Origin: Comamonas testosteroni
GTDB lineage: Bacteria; Pseudomonadota; Gammaproteobacteria; Burkholderiales; Burkholderiaceae_C
DNA: 64,000 bases
Reading direction: 5' to 3'
Assembly: GCF_030505195.1 (NCBI RefSeq)
Contig: NZ_CP129673.1
Span: 111,836-175,835 of the forward strand
Below, piece by piece: positions 1-7,594 of this stretch. The stretch's first letter is position 1; every line of letters begins with the position of its first letter. The notes under the pieces were generated by a model. It saw only the letters and a program-made list of their open reading frames with translations. It was not told the origin of the DNA and made no database searches. The translations under genes and the position numbers were made by a program.

Positions 1-171
1 TGCTTGTTCAGCAATTGGTGTCTTTTGAACCTTGATCTGATACTCGCACTTGGCCAGTGCCGACTGCGTAGCATGAGCCGATGCGCCCTCTTTGATGTAA
101 GCATAACGGGGTTGTGACGCACATGCACAAAGTAAAACTGCGGCCCCTAAGGCGATGATTAAAGATTTCAT
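1..171 (-). CDS. Partial lipoprotein-like gene (N-terminus only)
   Basis: An ATG at 169-171 opens 57 codons that run leftwards off the edge of the window, so only the N-terminus is visible. It begins MKSLIIALGAAVLLCACA: a charged start, a hydrophobic run and a cysteine around residue 15-17 in a lipobox-like setting. This points to a lipoprotein signal peptide and an envelope location. The visible remainder (to ...TPIAEQA) matches no family I recognise. Many conjugative plasmids carry small lipoproteins for entry exclusion or secretion, but nothing here assigns this gene to either role. Confidence 0.6.
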   Translation of the reverse strand, partial: MKSLIIALGAAVLLCACASQPRYAYIKEGASAHATQSALAKCEYQIKVQKTPIAEQA

Positions 172-337
172 GTCTCTACTATTTCTATTGAAGGCCCCTT
201 CTGGGGATGAACCTTAGAGATTACCTCAGCTCGTTATTTTTCAAATGTCAAAATAGTCACACTCTTGATCGTCTGCTCATTGGCCGTTTCGGATGTTCAA
301 TCGCTGCAGTAGCTTTAAGCTTATCCCGCAGTCAAAT

Positions 338-1099
338 TTAGATGAAGAGTACTTTTTTCACTGCTGCGCGCCAAGATGCGTAAGCACTTCCCATAGTCCT
401 CAGCAACCTTAGCATTTCGTCTGCAAGAGGATCATATTTGTCACCATCCTCCCACTGCCCTGCTCGATCAACGTTCCATTGAGGTGCCAAACAGAGCCTG
501 TAGTTTTGCTCTCTCTGATGATACGGGTATGCGTCAAAATGTTCGTACTGAAATTTTAAGTAGTTGTCAATATCCTCTACTAATTTCAGTGTCGCACTTG
601 AAATTTCTGGTGATAAAAATTTGTTGCCAGCCTCTTTGTTAGCATTTACGAATGCTTCCAGGGTAGTCACTTGATTCGAATAGATTGCGTGATCGGTGGC
701 GGTATTTACAATAATATTATGCAAGTATTGCTCTTTTAATCTAGGCTCCAATTTCTGGTAAAGCTTTCTATCATGCTCCAATAGCAGATCTTGTTGCTCT
801 TTCCTTTCCTGCCTGTTTGCCTTCTCGTTGTAGGCACCGATGATGTTCAGGATGATGTTGTAGATCAGTGCTATGAGACATAGCATGAATCCCCAGAAAA
901 CGTCTTTCTCGCCGGTGACGGTAAAGTCAAACTGTTTTTTTAATACATGATTAACAATGTCCTCTAGCAAACTAGAGGTCATCAGCGAGATTCCAAAGAA
1001 AATCAAAACCCATGTGATTTTATTATGAAAGCTCGGTTTTATTACACGATATATCTTCAAGCCAATATCTAGGAATTTATTCAACTTATCTTCATTCAT
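338..1099 (-). CDS. Hypothetical two-TM membrane protein, 253 aa
   Basis: I do not recognise the family. The protein has two hydrophobic segments, about residues 29-46 (ITWVLIFFGISL) and 68-91 (VFWGFMLCLIALIYN). A charged, probably helical stretch rich in E, K and R follows at about 93-125, and then a soluble C-terminal half rich in aromatic residues. An inner-membrane protein with a cytoplasmic domain is the simplest topology. It stands alone: upstream (1100-1423) and downstream (172-337) are gene-free, and its base composition is more AT-rich than the rest of the backbone, which may mean separate acquisition. Confidence 0.65.
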   Translation of the reverse strand: MNEDKLNKFLDIGLKIYRVIKPSFHNKITWVLIFFGISLMTSSLLEDIVNHVLKKQFDFTVTGEKDVFWGFMLCLIALIYNIILNIIGAYNEKANRQERKEQQDLLLEHDRKLYQKLEPRLKEQYLHNIIVNTATDHAIYSNQVTTLEAFVNANKEAGNKFLSPEISSATLKLVEDIDNYLKFQYEHFDAYPYHQREQNYRLCLAPQWNVDRAGQWEDGDKYDPLADEMLRLLRTMGSAYASWRAAVKKVLFI

Positions 1100-1423
1100 C
1101 TTTATAAAATATCAGCACTAATACAGATAAAACCCAATTGGGAGGGTTAGGAACGACAATCAGTACACCCAGTTGGAACCAGACACTATGTTCAATCCAT
1201 ACGAAATACGCTGCATAGCTGCAAAACAGATGACGACGAACTTCTATGCCCGCCTCTCTGACCAGGGAAGCTGCACGGTCGCGTCAAACATGCCTCACAA
1301 GCTAGTATTCTGCCTGAGCTGGGCGTGAAATCACTGCCAGTGAGACAGAAGGTAAGCCGCTGCTCTAGCGGAGCATTCTGTGAGGTAATCCTATTTACAT
1401 GAGCGCAACTTAAAGGAATGGCA
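1100..1423. other. Gene-free stretch between divergent genes
   Basis: No convincing coding region is seen. The stretch must hold the promoters for the leftward gene starting at 1099 and the rightward gene at 1424, but no clear -35/-10 pair stands out. The only open frame of any length here (leftward, through 1443-1192) has a cysteine- and serine-rich composition unlike a protein and overlaps the start of the next gene. Confidence 0.4.
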
Positions 1424-1636
1424 ATGGAAATCACGATTTTCAAGGAACCCTATCATGGACAACTGGCAGTCAAGGTGAACCTCCACGAAGAAATTGACGG
1501 TCGCGGCACAGAAGTGGATGTGTCTGTCTGGGTCAAATACCAAGATTCGATATCTGCAATGCAAGCTGAAGCTAAGCAGAAGGCCTTAGAACAACTAAGA
1601 CGCGCGATCACTGCTCTGGAGGGCGGGGAGGTCTAG
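1424..1636 (+). CDS. Small hypothetical protein, 70 aa
   Basis: The ATG at 1424 was chosen over the one at 1418 because AAGGA at 1413-1417 then sits 6 nt away; from 1418 it would touch the start codon. The product (MEITIFKEPYHGQLAV...) is a small soluble protein with an alternating beta-like first half and a helical, Gln/Ala/Lys-rich second half ending ITALEGGEV. I recognise no family. A strong hairpin terminator follows within 20 bp, so this is a single-gene unit. Confidence 0.6.
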   Translation: MEITIFKEPYHGQLAVKVNLHEEIDGRGTEVDVSVWVKYQDSISAMQAEAKQKALEQLRRAITALEGGEV

Positions 1637-1654
1637 CCTGCTCGTTCGTTACAA

Positions 1655-1680
1655 GAGGGCCGCAATGGCCCTTTGTTTTT
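1655..1680 (+). terminator. Rho-independent terminator
   Basis: The hairpin AGGGCC / GGCCCT (1656-1661 with 1667-1672) is followed by TTGTTTTT. It closes the small gene ending at 1636. Confidence 0.7.
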
Positions 1681-1766
1681 CTTTGGTGACTGCAGTTCAA
1701 ATTCACTCGACCTGCACCATTGGTGGGTCTGTAGATCTTCTAGTCGCTTCGGCACTCCCGGCGAAC

Positions 1767-1793
1767 TTGCATTTTGGCAACCCCACGTAAGCT
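1767..1793 (+). promoter_or_regulatory. Promoter-like TTGCAT-15-TAAGCT
   Basis: TTGCAT at 1767-1772 and TAAGCT at 1788-1793 are separated by 15 bp. It lies 30 bp before the ATG at 1824. It is one of a repeated set with the same unusual spacing in this backbone (see findings). Confidence 0.5.
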
Positions 1794-1823
1794 CAATCAA
1801 AACGCCGTGAACACGAGTGCCAT

Positions 1824-2426
1824 ATGACCACCGCCCAAAACCGCTTTGTCGCCAACCTGCCACCCGAGCACCAGGAGATGTACGCCCTCATCCATCCTCT
1901 GCCTGATGCGGCATACACCATGGACTGTGCCATCGCTTCAATTGAAAAGACCCTGGCCACCATTGAGCGAGACTGCACCGATACGCCTAGCGGCTGCTTT
2001 GAGCTGGAACCGGACTTTCAGCGTGGCCATGTCTGGTCCCAGGCCCAGCAGGTTGCCTATGTGGAGGCGATTTTTCGAAAGACCGCGCCCAACCGAATCA
2101 TGTTCAACTGCCCCGGCTGGACACGCGAGTCCACCACGGCTGGCGACATCAACGACAACGAATTCCAGTGCATCGACGGCCTGCAACGCCTGACCGCTTG
2201 CCGGAAATTTATGGCTGGTGAGTTCGCAGTGTTCGGAAAGTACAAAGCACAGGATCTCAAGGGCACTCCCTTTGACCCACGTCGCTTCACGCTTCAGTTC
2301 TGCATCTACGAATTCAATTCGCGCGCAGATCTGCTCAACCACTACCTGAGAATCAATGCCGGTGGTTCTGTCCACACCCCAGAAGAGCTGGACCGCGTTC
2401 GCGCTCTGCTGGCGCTGGTCGCATGA
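1824..2426 (+). CDS. DUF262-domain (GmrSD N-terminal-like) protein, 200 aa
   Basis: The protein carries the marks of the DUF262 fold, which is related to the ParB/sulfiredoxin nuclease fold: PDFQRGHVWS near residue 63, IDGLQRLTA near 117, and a distal RINAGGSVHTPEELDR near 176. It is shorter than GmrSD-type restriction enzymes, which add a DUF1524 HNH nuclease that is absent here, so a stand-alone nucleotide- or DNA-binding role is more likely than restriction. It lies just before a small basic gene and an ADP-ribosyltransferase-like gene in the same direction and may be the first gene of that unit. The family call is fairly secure; the function is not known. Confidence 0.7.
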   Translation: MTTAQNRFVANLPPEHQEMYALIHPLPDAAYTMDCAIASIEKTLATIERDCTDTPSGCFELEPDFQRGHVWSQAQQVAYVEAIFRKTAPNRIMFNCPGWTRESTTAGDINDNEFQCIDGLQRLTACRKFMAGEFAVFGKYKAQDLKGTPFDPRRFTLQFCIYEFNSRADLLNHYLRINAGGSVHTPEELDRVRALLALVA

Positions 2427-2483
2427 GAGCCGCAACACGCAACGTAGGCTTGTCCAAGCCATTCAGCTGTCCTTTTTTTTCGT

Positions 2484-2771
2484 ATGTGGCAAACTATGAA
2501 CATGGCAAAAGCACACACTTCCTCCAAAGCAAAAGCGGGCACGAGCCGCGCTGGCGGTAGCGTGGTCGTTCAATCCGCTGAGAAGGCTCACAACGCCGAT
2601 GTCGTCGCACGCAGTTTCGAGAAGAAAATGGCTGCCGCGCGCAAAGCATCCGTGAACAGCCACCTCGGTTTTGTTGTGCCCAAGTTGACGGGCCAAGAGG
2701 CATTGCACTTCATGCGCAGCGTCGGCGGATTTGCTCTGTCTCACGCGAAGACTGCCAAGTCCAAAAACTGA
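2484..2771 (+). CDS. Small basic protein, possible antitoxin partner
   Basis: A 95-aa Lys/Ala/Ser-rich protein with no recognised domain. Three possible ATGs (2484, 2496, 2502) lie close together and none has a clear ribosome binding site; MAKAHTSSKAK from 2502 is equally likely. Its stop codon TGA (2769-2771) shares its last base with the ATG of the next gene, so the two are probably translationally coupled. A small gene directly upstream of, and fused by overlap to, an ADP-ribosyltransferase-like gene is the layout of a toxin-antitoxin pair. That role is inferred from layout only. Confidence 0.6.
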   Translation: MWQTMNMAKAHTSSKAKAGTSRAGGSVVVQSAEKAHNADVVARSFEKKMAAARKASVNSHLGFVVPKLTGQEALHFMRSVGGFALSHAKTAKSKN

Positions 2772-3583
2772 TGGGTCAGATCCTTATTGCGTATCACGGT
2801 TGTGACGCAACGGTGCGCGATTCGCTCGTGGCAAGGCGAAAGAATCCCTTACCCTCGTCCAATTCCTATGACTGGCTCTACGATGGGATGTACTTTTTCG
2901 AAGGCGACTCGGCCCGCGCCTTGAAACTTGCTACAGCATCCAGCACGCGGCCTCAACACAAGCTCACTCGCAACCCCATAGCTACGCCTGCTGTAGTTGG
3001 GGCAATTATTGAGATTGATCGCCTGTTTGACCTGACCACACAAAGCGGTATCGAGAACTTCTCTTCTGCGGCGGAAATCATGGTCAAGGCCTATGAAGTC
3101 GATGGAGAAGATCCTCCCAAGAATAAGCCCTCCTTTGAGGGCGACACTGAGAATCTTCACAGGGCCTTTGACCGAGAAGTGTGCAAGATGGTTCATGCCT
3201 TACGCAGGCATGCGAATACCGAGGCGATTGCCCTGGCCGCGCAGATTTCTCAATCGCTCGGGTTGAATGTGAGCGGTTCACCTATGTTGACCACTGCACA
3301 GATGAAGCTACTGGAAGAAGCCACACTTCAGATAGTCAACACTGCACCATTTCAAGCTTCGCGGGGTGCGTTTGAACAAGGCAAGCAAGTTGACCCATCA
3401 AGCGCGATCTTCGATGACACACACCTCCAGCTCGCGGTCCACGATCTTTCTTGCATCAAGGGCTGGTTCCTGTGTCCTGGTGACAAGCTACTAACCCCTG
3501 ACGAGTACAGCGCTGCTGAGGACGCCATGAATGCTGCCAAAGTGCAGCGCACAGCCCAGAAGCCTCGAAAACGTGCCCCCTGA
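2771..3583 (+). CDS. ADP-ribosyltransferase-like protein, 270 aa
   Basis: The N-terminus has features of the PARP-like ADP-ribosyltransferase fold (H-Y-E class): YHGCD at residues 8-12, then SYDWLYDGMYFFEGD at about 32-46, followed by ARALKLA. Near the C-terminus FDDTHLQLAVHDLSCIKG (about 214-231) fits the last conserved strand of this group. Such proteins include DarT-like and DUF3990-like toxins that modify nucleic acid or protein. The start codon overlaps the stop of the small gene upstream. The C-terminus is basic (RTAQKPRKRAP). The fold is inferred from motifs; neither the target nor toxicity is shown by the sequence. Confidence 0.5.
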   Translation: MGQILIAYHGCDATVRDSLVARRKNPLPSSNSYDWLYDGMYFFEGDSARALKLATASSTRPQHKLTRNPIATPAVVGAIIEIDRLFDLTTQSGIENFSSAAEIMVKAYEVDGEDPPKNKPSFEGDTENLHRAFDREVCKMVHALRRHANTEAIALAAQISQSLGLNVSGSPMLTTAQMKLLEEATLQIVNTAPFQASRGAFEQGKQVDPSSAIFDDTHLQLAVHDLSCIKGWFLCPGDKLLTPDEYSAAEDAMNAAKVQRTAQKPRKRAP

Positions 3584-3590
3584 TAGATCC

Positions 3591-3953
3591 ATGCGTTCCC
3601 TTCTTACTTTTGCTCTCGCCCTCTTTGTCTTCTACACAGGCCTCAACCTCGCAGCGCGGCTGCAGGTCCACGAGCAGGCCAAGCTTATCGATAAGAGCGG
3701 CCAAGTCTTCGAAGGCCGCATGAGCCGCGATATCCTGACTGGGGACTATCGAATCGACTCTCCGTCGAGCGTTGGCGAGGTCAGGATCATCCCGAAAGAA
3801 CAAATTGGTGGACTGGTCTATGTTGAGAGCGATGGCTTGCCCTGGCAGTCCACGGTCACTATGTACGGAACAATCGTTTTGATGCTGTTGCTCTTCGGAT
3901 ATGACATTTTCAGGAGCATGCGAAAGGGCGAGCGCCCTACCGATCGGGCCTAG
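3591..3953 (+). CDS. Small membrane protein with N- and C-terminal TM segments
   Basis: The ATG at 3591 is preferred because it puts a hydrophobic segment (LLTFALALFVFYTG) right at the N-terminus; an upstream in-frame ATG at 3531 lies inside the preceding gene. A beta-rich loop (about residues 25-80) separates this from a second TM segment, MYGTIVLMLLLFGYD, near 86-100, with a charged tail. The gene begins 7 bp after the ADP-ribosyltransferase-like gene and ends before a strong terminator, so it closes that unit. No family is recognised. Confidence 0.6.
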   Translation: MRSLLTFALALFVFYTGLNLAARLQVHEQAKLIDKSGQVFEGRMSRDILTGDYRIDSPSSVGEVRIIPKEQIGGLVYVESDGLPWQSTVTMYGTIVLMLLLFGYDIFRSMRKGERPTDRA

Positions 3954-3977
3954 AACCAGGTGCTCCCTTCCCGAACG

Positions 3978-4000
3978 ACCTGCCTTGGGCAGGTTTTTTT
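3978..4000 (+). terminator. Rho-independent terminator
   Basis: ACCTGCC (3978-3984) pairs with GGCAGGT (3988-3994), followed by a T run. It ends the unit that closes at 3953. The CCTGC...GCAGG stem recurs at 4616 and 62208. Confidence 0.8.
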
Positions 4001-4042
4001 ACGCTATTGCTGGCGCTGCCTACTTTCAGGTCCTGGAAAGGG

Positions 4043-4069
4043 TTGCAATTTATGAGGCACCCTTAAAGT
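4043..4069 (+). promoter_or_regulatory. Promoter-like TTGCAA-15-TAAAGT
   Basis: TTGCAA at 4043-4048, 15 bp, TAAAGT at 4064-4069, upstream of the gene at 4156. It has the same spacing as the other backbone copies. Confidence 0.45.
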
Positions 4070-4155
4070 GGATTTCAACTGGTTGGCTGAAGCCACGTTG
4101 TGACAACCATTAAGCAAGAATCGAACAACACATCAAGGAATATGAGGGAGCCGCT

Positions 4156-4521
4156 ATGAACTTCAAAGCAAAATTTCACGCCTATCGTCTCTTTGGACTG
4201 CACACATGCAGTTCGCTCTGGCCTCTCCTCTTCATTTTCACTGTTGGCTTGTTCTACGGAACCACAGCAGCTGATGTGTTCTTCGAGTCCACCAGGAGCA
4301 TCCGTTATTCCGCAATCATCATCGGTTCCTTCTTCGCGTATTTCGGCTCTCCAACTTTGATTGGCTTCATCCATGCTGCCAAATTACGTCGCATGTACGG
4401 ACAGGACGTGAGCGAAGCTATGACGGCAAAGTTTGCACATCTGAAGGATGGCGATACTGTAGATTTCACACTTGCTGAAGTCATCGACGGCGTTTCTCGC
4501 GCGCGGCGCACAGCTCGATAG
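4156..4521 (+). CDS. Hypothetical two-TM membrane protein, 121 aa
   Basis: GAGGGAG upstream of the ATG supports this start. Two hydrophobic segments, about residues 20-38 (SLWPLLFIFTVGLFYG) and 50-70 (YSAIIIGSFFAYFGSPTLIG), are followed by a charged cytoplasmic-like tail. It is a single-gene unit bounded by a promoter-like motif at 4043 and a terminator at 4616. No family is recognised. Confidence 0.6.
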   Translation: MNFKAKFHAYRLFGLHTCSSLWPLLFIFTVGLFYGTTAADVFFESTRSIRYSAIIIGSFFAYFGSPTLIGFIHAAKLRRMYGQDVSEAMTAKFAHLKDGDTVDFTLAEVIDGVSRARRTAR

Positions 4522-4615
4522 AACAAGAAATAGATCGACTTTGAGATTACCTACCGGGGGGCGCTTGAACTCAGCACCGCGTCTCAGGACTGAACAATCC
4601 AGCGCCACTTCAAGA

Positions 4616-4640
4616 AACCTGCCAAGTGCAGGTTTTTTTT
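4616..4640 (+). terminator. Rho-independent terminator
   Basis: AACCTGC (4616-4622), a 5-nt loop, GCAGGTT (4628-4634) and a run of eight T. It closes the gene ending at 4521. Confidence 0.8.
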
Positions 4641-4685
4641 GCGCCCCGAGGCTGAGCCTGCCCGTCCTGAGCCTACTGGAGAGGG

Positions 4686-4712
4686 TTGCATTTTCTGAAC
4701 TACCAGGAGACT
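4686..4712 (+). promoter_or_regulatory. Weak member of the TTGCAT promoter set
   Basis: TTGCAT at 4686-4691 is followed by TTT as in the other copies, but the hexamer 15 bp downstream (GAGACT) is a poor -10. A slightly shifted -10 at CTAGAA (4711) is possible. It precedes the gene at 4743. Confidence 0.3.
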
Positions 4713-4742
4713 AGAAGCGTACTCACTTCCTGAAAGAACTCC

Positions 4743-5249
4743 ATGGGACAAGCGAAGGCCAAGAACTCTGGCCGCTCTGTACTAACCGAGGCCATGCGCG
4801 CCAACATGCTGGGCAATGACCCTTTCAACATTGCATACAAGTTCCTGTATGAACAAGTCGAGCAGGTCTACACCTCCAAAGGTGGATTCCCCAATACGCT
4901 CATAGGCATGCATTTCGATAACGGTCTGCTTGATCGCCTCTACCCCACAGTCATTCGCCGCTTGGAGGATGTGCCAGGATTGCGCCATGCCATGCTGCAG
5001 TATTCCCCGATGGTGGCGCACGTCTTTGAGGCCTGGACAGCGCCACCGGATAGGCCAGATCTTTCCCCTAGCCAACATCCTGAACGCAAGGACTGCGTGA
5101 CCTTCATGCTCCACACGAGTGATCTGTGCGCAGTCGCCAGATGCATAGTTAACCCCGCTATGCGAACCATCCAGCATGACGAACTCTTTTACCCTGACAA
5201 AGTAGGCGGTCGATTGGGCCGAGATCTTCCCAACATGATTCACCACTGA
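4743..5249 (+). CDS. Hypothetical plasmid protein, 168 aa
   Basis: A soluble protein starting MGQAKAKNSGRSVLTEAMRA, with AAAGAA ahead of the ATG. It has no membrane segment and no motif I recognise; a run of conserved-looking Cys and His (DCVTFMLHTSDLCAVARC, about residues 117-134) could bind metal but is not a standard zinc finger. It is followed after 65 bp by a second small gene in the same direction. Confidence 0.55.
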   Translation: MGQAKAKNSGRSVLTEAMRANMLGNDPFNIAYKFLYEQVEQVYTSKGGFPNTLIGMHFDNGLLDRLYPTVIRRLEDVPGLRHAMLQYSPMVAHVFEAWTAPPDRPDLSPSQHPERKDCVTFMLHTSDLCAVARCIVNPAMRTIQHDELFYPDKVGGRLGRDLPNMIHH

Positions 5250-5314
5250 TTTCAGCTTTGTGCTGCTTTGACGATATAGCTTTGTGCGACACCACCACAA
5301 CGAAATGAGCTGAA

Positions 5315-5551
5315 ATGGAAATTGACGATAACGATTTGGTCACGCAATTCAACCTCTGGCGCGACTACGCTAACCGCGACTTCTGCTATGCAGACAGCCA
5401 TCATGCAGGTGAGTTTCTGAACACGCTGCAGACAGAGTGGCGCAGGCGCTATCCATCTCGCTACGTACCTAACCCGGTAAGTCCTCGTGATGGCAGATCT
5501 AACTGTCAGATTCTGTGGAGCCAAGCTGAAGAGGCGCGCTACAACAGCTAA
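5315..5551 (+). CDS. Small hypothetical protein, 78 aa
   Basis: An acidic start (MEIDDNDLVTQFNLWRDYA) is followed by a charged and aromatic-rich sequence with no membrane segment. It has the composition of a real small soluble protein and ends 50 bp before a strong hairpin. No family is recognised and the ribosome binding site is weak, so confidence is moderate. Confidence 0.5.
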   Translation: MEIDDNDLVTQFNLWRDYANRDFCYADSHHAGEFLNTLQTEWRRRYPSRYVPNPVSPRDGRSNCQILWSQAEEARYNS

Positions 5552-5601
5552 CGCTCTAGGTCCGAAGCCGCACCCTTAGATCTACCTGTCGCACCAATAC
5601 A

Positions 5602-5636
5602 AAAGCCCGCTGGCATGCCAAGCGGGCTTTTTCTTT
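5602..5636. terminator. Bidirectional terminator between convergent genes
   Basis: AAAGCCCGCT and AGCGGGCTTT flank an inner TGGCATGCCA, with A and T runs on the two sides. It serves the rightward gene ending at 5551 and the leftward gene ending at 5651. Confidence 0.75.
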
Positions 5637-5650
5637 TGAGCTGGCGCGGT

Positions 5651-5914
5651 TTAGCGCGAAGTGCCAGACCCTTCTGGACAGGCCTTGGTCACAAAGCGGC
5701 CCGTGGTGTTTGTTGCCCCGATAGGCTTCAGCTCCACCGTCAGACCATCTGGAGCTTCTGGACCTCTAAGCCCTTTCACGCTGCCATCTTCATAGAGCGC
5801 CCAGAGCACGACTGGGATCGTTGTTTTCCAGTTCTCATTGGGATCAGGCCTGTATTCATAGCACCAGTCTCCTGCAGGCGCGATCTGAACAATCTTCGGT
5901 TGCTTGTTTTCCAT
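5651..5914 (-). CDS. Small hypothetical protein, 87 aa
   Basis: Begins MENKQPKIVQIAPAGDWCYE. The middle (ENWKTTIPVVLWALYEDGSV) reads like a short beta-barrel fragment of the kind seen in small plasmid and phage proteins. There is no signal peptide or TM segment. It lies downstream of the split ASCH gene and in the same direction, so it could have been the last gene of that operon (47674 to 47166, then ASCH, then this gene) before the island inserted. Confidence 0.5.
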   Translation of the reverse strand: MENKQPKIVQIAPAGDWCYEYRPDPNENWKTTIPVVLWALYEDGSVKGLRGPEAPDGLTVELKPIGATNTTGRFVTKACPEGSGTSR

Positions 5915-5989
5915 AAAGGTCTTTCTGTGAGTTGGGATTTGCTGGTTGTCGGGCCTGGTTGCCTGCTTGAGCTGGCTCTATTGTGTGGA

Positions 5990-6288
5990 TTACGATATCG
6001 CGCTCACATCGATGGCATAGACATCTACCGGATCTGGCCCGAAATGAGGGTGCGTGATAGTTTTCCGTGTGTACCCACGCCAAGGAAGCACCAGGCGGCG
6101 CTCATGGTCGTCTGCGGCGGGGTAGCCCAGGGTCAGCACGATTTGAGCGTAGGAGCGCCCCTCCAGACGCTTTGACCAGTAGGGCTTGGCCAGCCGATAT
6201 TCCTCATGCTTTGAACCGTCCCGGATGGCCTCGAAATATGCTCCTTTGAGCGATAGCGTCAGGACAGGCAATCGAGCTTGCGCGCCCT
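5990..6288 (-). pseudogene. ASCH-domain gene, 3' part, split by the island
   Basis: The protein reads SLKGAYFEAIRDGSKHEEYR, then KPYWSKRL and LTLGYP, the pattern of the ASCH (PUA-like) fold that binds RNA or modified nucleosides. In place there is only a TTG start at 6271. Removing the island and one copy of the GCCCT duplication joins this frame without a break to codons at 47169-47152 (ATG AAC GAT AGC CAG GGC), giving a 103-aa protein whose ATG overlaps the stop of the gene at 47166-47399. The gene is therefore cut at codon 6. The remnant may still be translated from TTG, but it has lost its coupled start. Confidence 0.85.
6284..6288. repeat. Target-site duplication, left copy (GCCCT)
   Basis: GCCCT directly outside the left 38-bp inverted repeat, matching 47152-47156 outside the right repeat. 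Confidence 0.9.
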
Positions 6289-6326
6289 GGGGTCGTCTCA
6301 GAAAACGGAAAATAAAGCACGTTAAG
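6289..6326 (+). repeat. 38-bp Tn3-family inverted repeat, outer left
   Basis: Starts GGGGTCGTCTCAGAAAACGG and ends GCACGTTAAG. It is near-identical to 13750-13787 (reverse complement), and its outer 21 bp equal those of 47114-47151. Confidence 0.9.
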
Positions 6327-6364
6327 GCAAAACGGCTCCACCGTTGGGCATCAATACGGCTTTG

Positions 6365-6700
6365 TCATTGACGCTCTGTTGCGCATTCCTGGCAGAACAC
6401 AACAGCAGGATCGGCGTTCAACCGTTCCGGCTCCAAATCACTGTGACAGGCGCAGCACAGCCCATAGGTGCCAGAGTCGAGGCGGGCCAGCGCAGCTTCG
6501 ACCTTGCGCTTGCGAATGGTCAGCCGCTCCCGCAATCCTTGGGCGAGAGCCTGCTGTTGGAGGGCGTCGATACGCGACACCCTACCGACACAGGATTGAT
6601 CCAGCTCGACCGGCGCGGCGGACTGTTGAGCCTGCTGGATTGCCTCAACGGTTTCCCTTTGCTCGATCAGCAGTCGAGCGCGGAACTGTTCCATGTCCAT
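6365..6700 (-). CDS. DksA/TraR-family zinc-finger protein
   Basis: 111 aa with an N-terminal coiled-coil (residues 5-60, rich in Q, E, R and L) and a C-terminal C4 zinc finger, CCACHSDLEP...CQEC, at about 82-107. This is the DksA/TraR fold, which enters the RNA polymerase secondary channel and alters promoter kinetics. It is shorter than chromosomal DksA (about 150 aa). It is the last gene of a leftward sulP-usp-dksA unit, a fixed passenger set of Tn1403-like transposons. Confidence 0.85.
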   Translation of the reverse strand: MDMEQFRARLLIEQRETVEAIQQAQQSAAPVELDQSCVGRVSRIDALQQQALAQGLRERLTIRKRKVEAALARLDSGTYGLCCACHSDLEPERLNADPAVVFCQECATERQ

Positions 6701-6716
6701 TGAGGCGACTCCTTCG

Positions 6717-7580
6717 CTATCGCAGTAGAAGCGTGGGGACGGTCGAGGAACGCAGCAGGTCAGCGGTCTTGCTGCCGAACATCAAAGTGCGCAGCGGCGA
6801 GTGACCGAATGCGCCCATGATGAGCATGTCGATGGACTGCTCCTTGACCGTCTTGGCGATGATGTTTTCCGCATCGCCGGGGATCAGCGAGGCGGTCACA
6901 TTGAAGCCAGAGGCCTCCAAGGTGGTCTTGGCCCAATCAAGCTGCTTGGGTGCGTCCTGGCTTTCCTTTCCCGACATCAGCAGGGTGATTGGCAAGCCAC
7001 GGAACAGCGGGCTGCCTGCGACCATTTCGACGCCACGCCGGGTCACGGTACTACCGTCGAAGGCGATCATCACGCGCTGCGGCTCTTTGAAGCCTTCGGT
7101 CACGGTCAGGATCGGTTTGTGCAGGGACCGCACTACCTGTTCCACATTGCGGCCCAAGTCGCGCTGTGTCGTTTCTGCGGCTTCGCCACGGCGTCCGAGT
7201 ACCAGCAGGCGCACGCCGTCTTCCTGTTCGGCCAGCGTGGCTTCCAGCTCACCATGACGCTGGCGAACATCGACCAGCGCGGCACCGGCAGCGGTGGCCC
7301 GTTCGCGCAGGCGGTTCAGGAAGATGCGGCCTTGTTCACGAGCATTCTTGGTGCGGGCCTCGTCTTCTGCGGAGAGCTTGGTCAGCAGGTTTTCTTGGGC
7401 GTCGATGCCGATGGCCCCGCTGTGATCTTCGCCTGATCCCTGCTCGGGGTGGCGGTCGATGACGTGTAGGAACTCCAGCGGCGCGTCCATGCGGCGAGCG
7501 GCCCATGCGGCGTAGTCAGCCACGTATTCGGCGAAGTGGGATTGATCCACGCAGGCCAGCACTTTGTTTTCGTTCTTCAT
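6717..7580 (-). CDS. Universal stress protein, tandem Usp domains
   Basis: 287 aa with two Usp domains. The first (from MKNENKVLACVDQSHFAE) has a degenerate nucleotide site, LGRRGEAAETTQ. The second, starting at about 155, ends with MGAFGHSPLRTLMFGS, the G-x2-G-x9-G-S ATP-binding loop. AGGAAACAGGATC precedes the ATG. It lies 14 bp after sulP and 16 bp before dksA in one leftward operon, a passenger set thought to aid stress or sulfate-linked adaptation. Confidence 0.85.
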   Translation of the reverse strand: MKNENKVLACVDQSHFAEYVADYAAWAARRMDAPLEFLHVIDRHPEQGSGEDHSGAIGIDAQENLLTKLSAEDEARTKNAREQGRIFLNRLRERATAAGAALVDVRQRHGELEATLAEQEDGVRLLVLGRRGEAAETTQRDLGRNVEQVVRSLHKPILTVTEGFKEPQRVMIAFDGSTVTRRGVEMVAGSPLFRGLPITLLMSGKESQDAPKQLDWAKTTLEASGFNVTASLIPGDAENIIAKTVKEQSIDMLIMGAFGHSPLRTLMFGSKTADLLRSSTVPTLLLR

Positions 7581-7594
7581 GATCCTGTTTCCTC

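Noticed and set aside
1192..1443. 83-codon leftward frame
   Set aside because: Cys/Ser/Arg-rich with no start signal; it overlaps the start of a better-supported gene.
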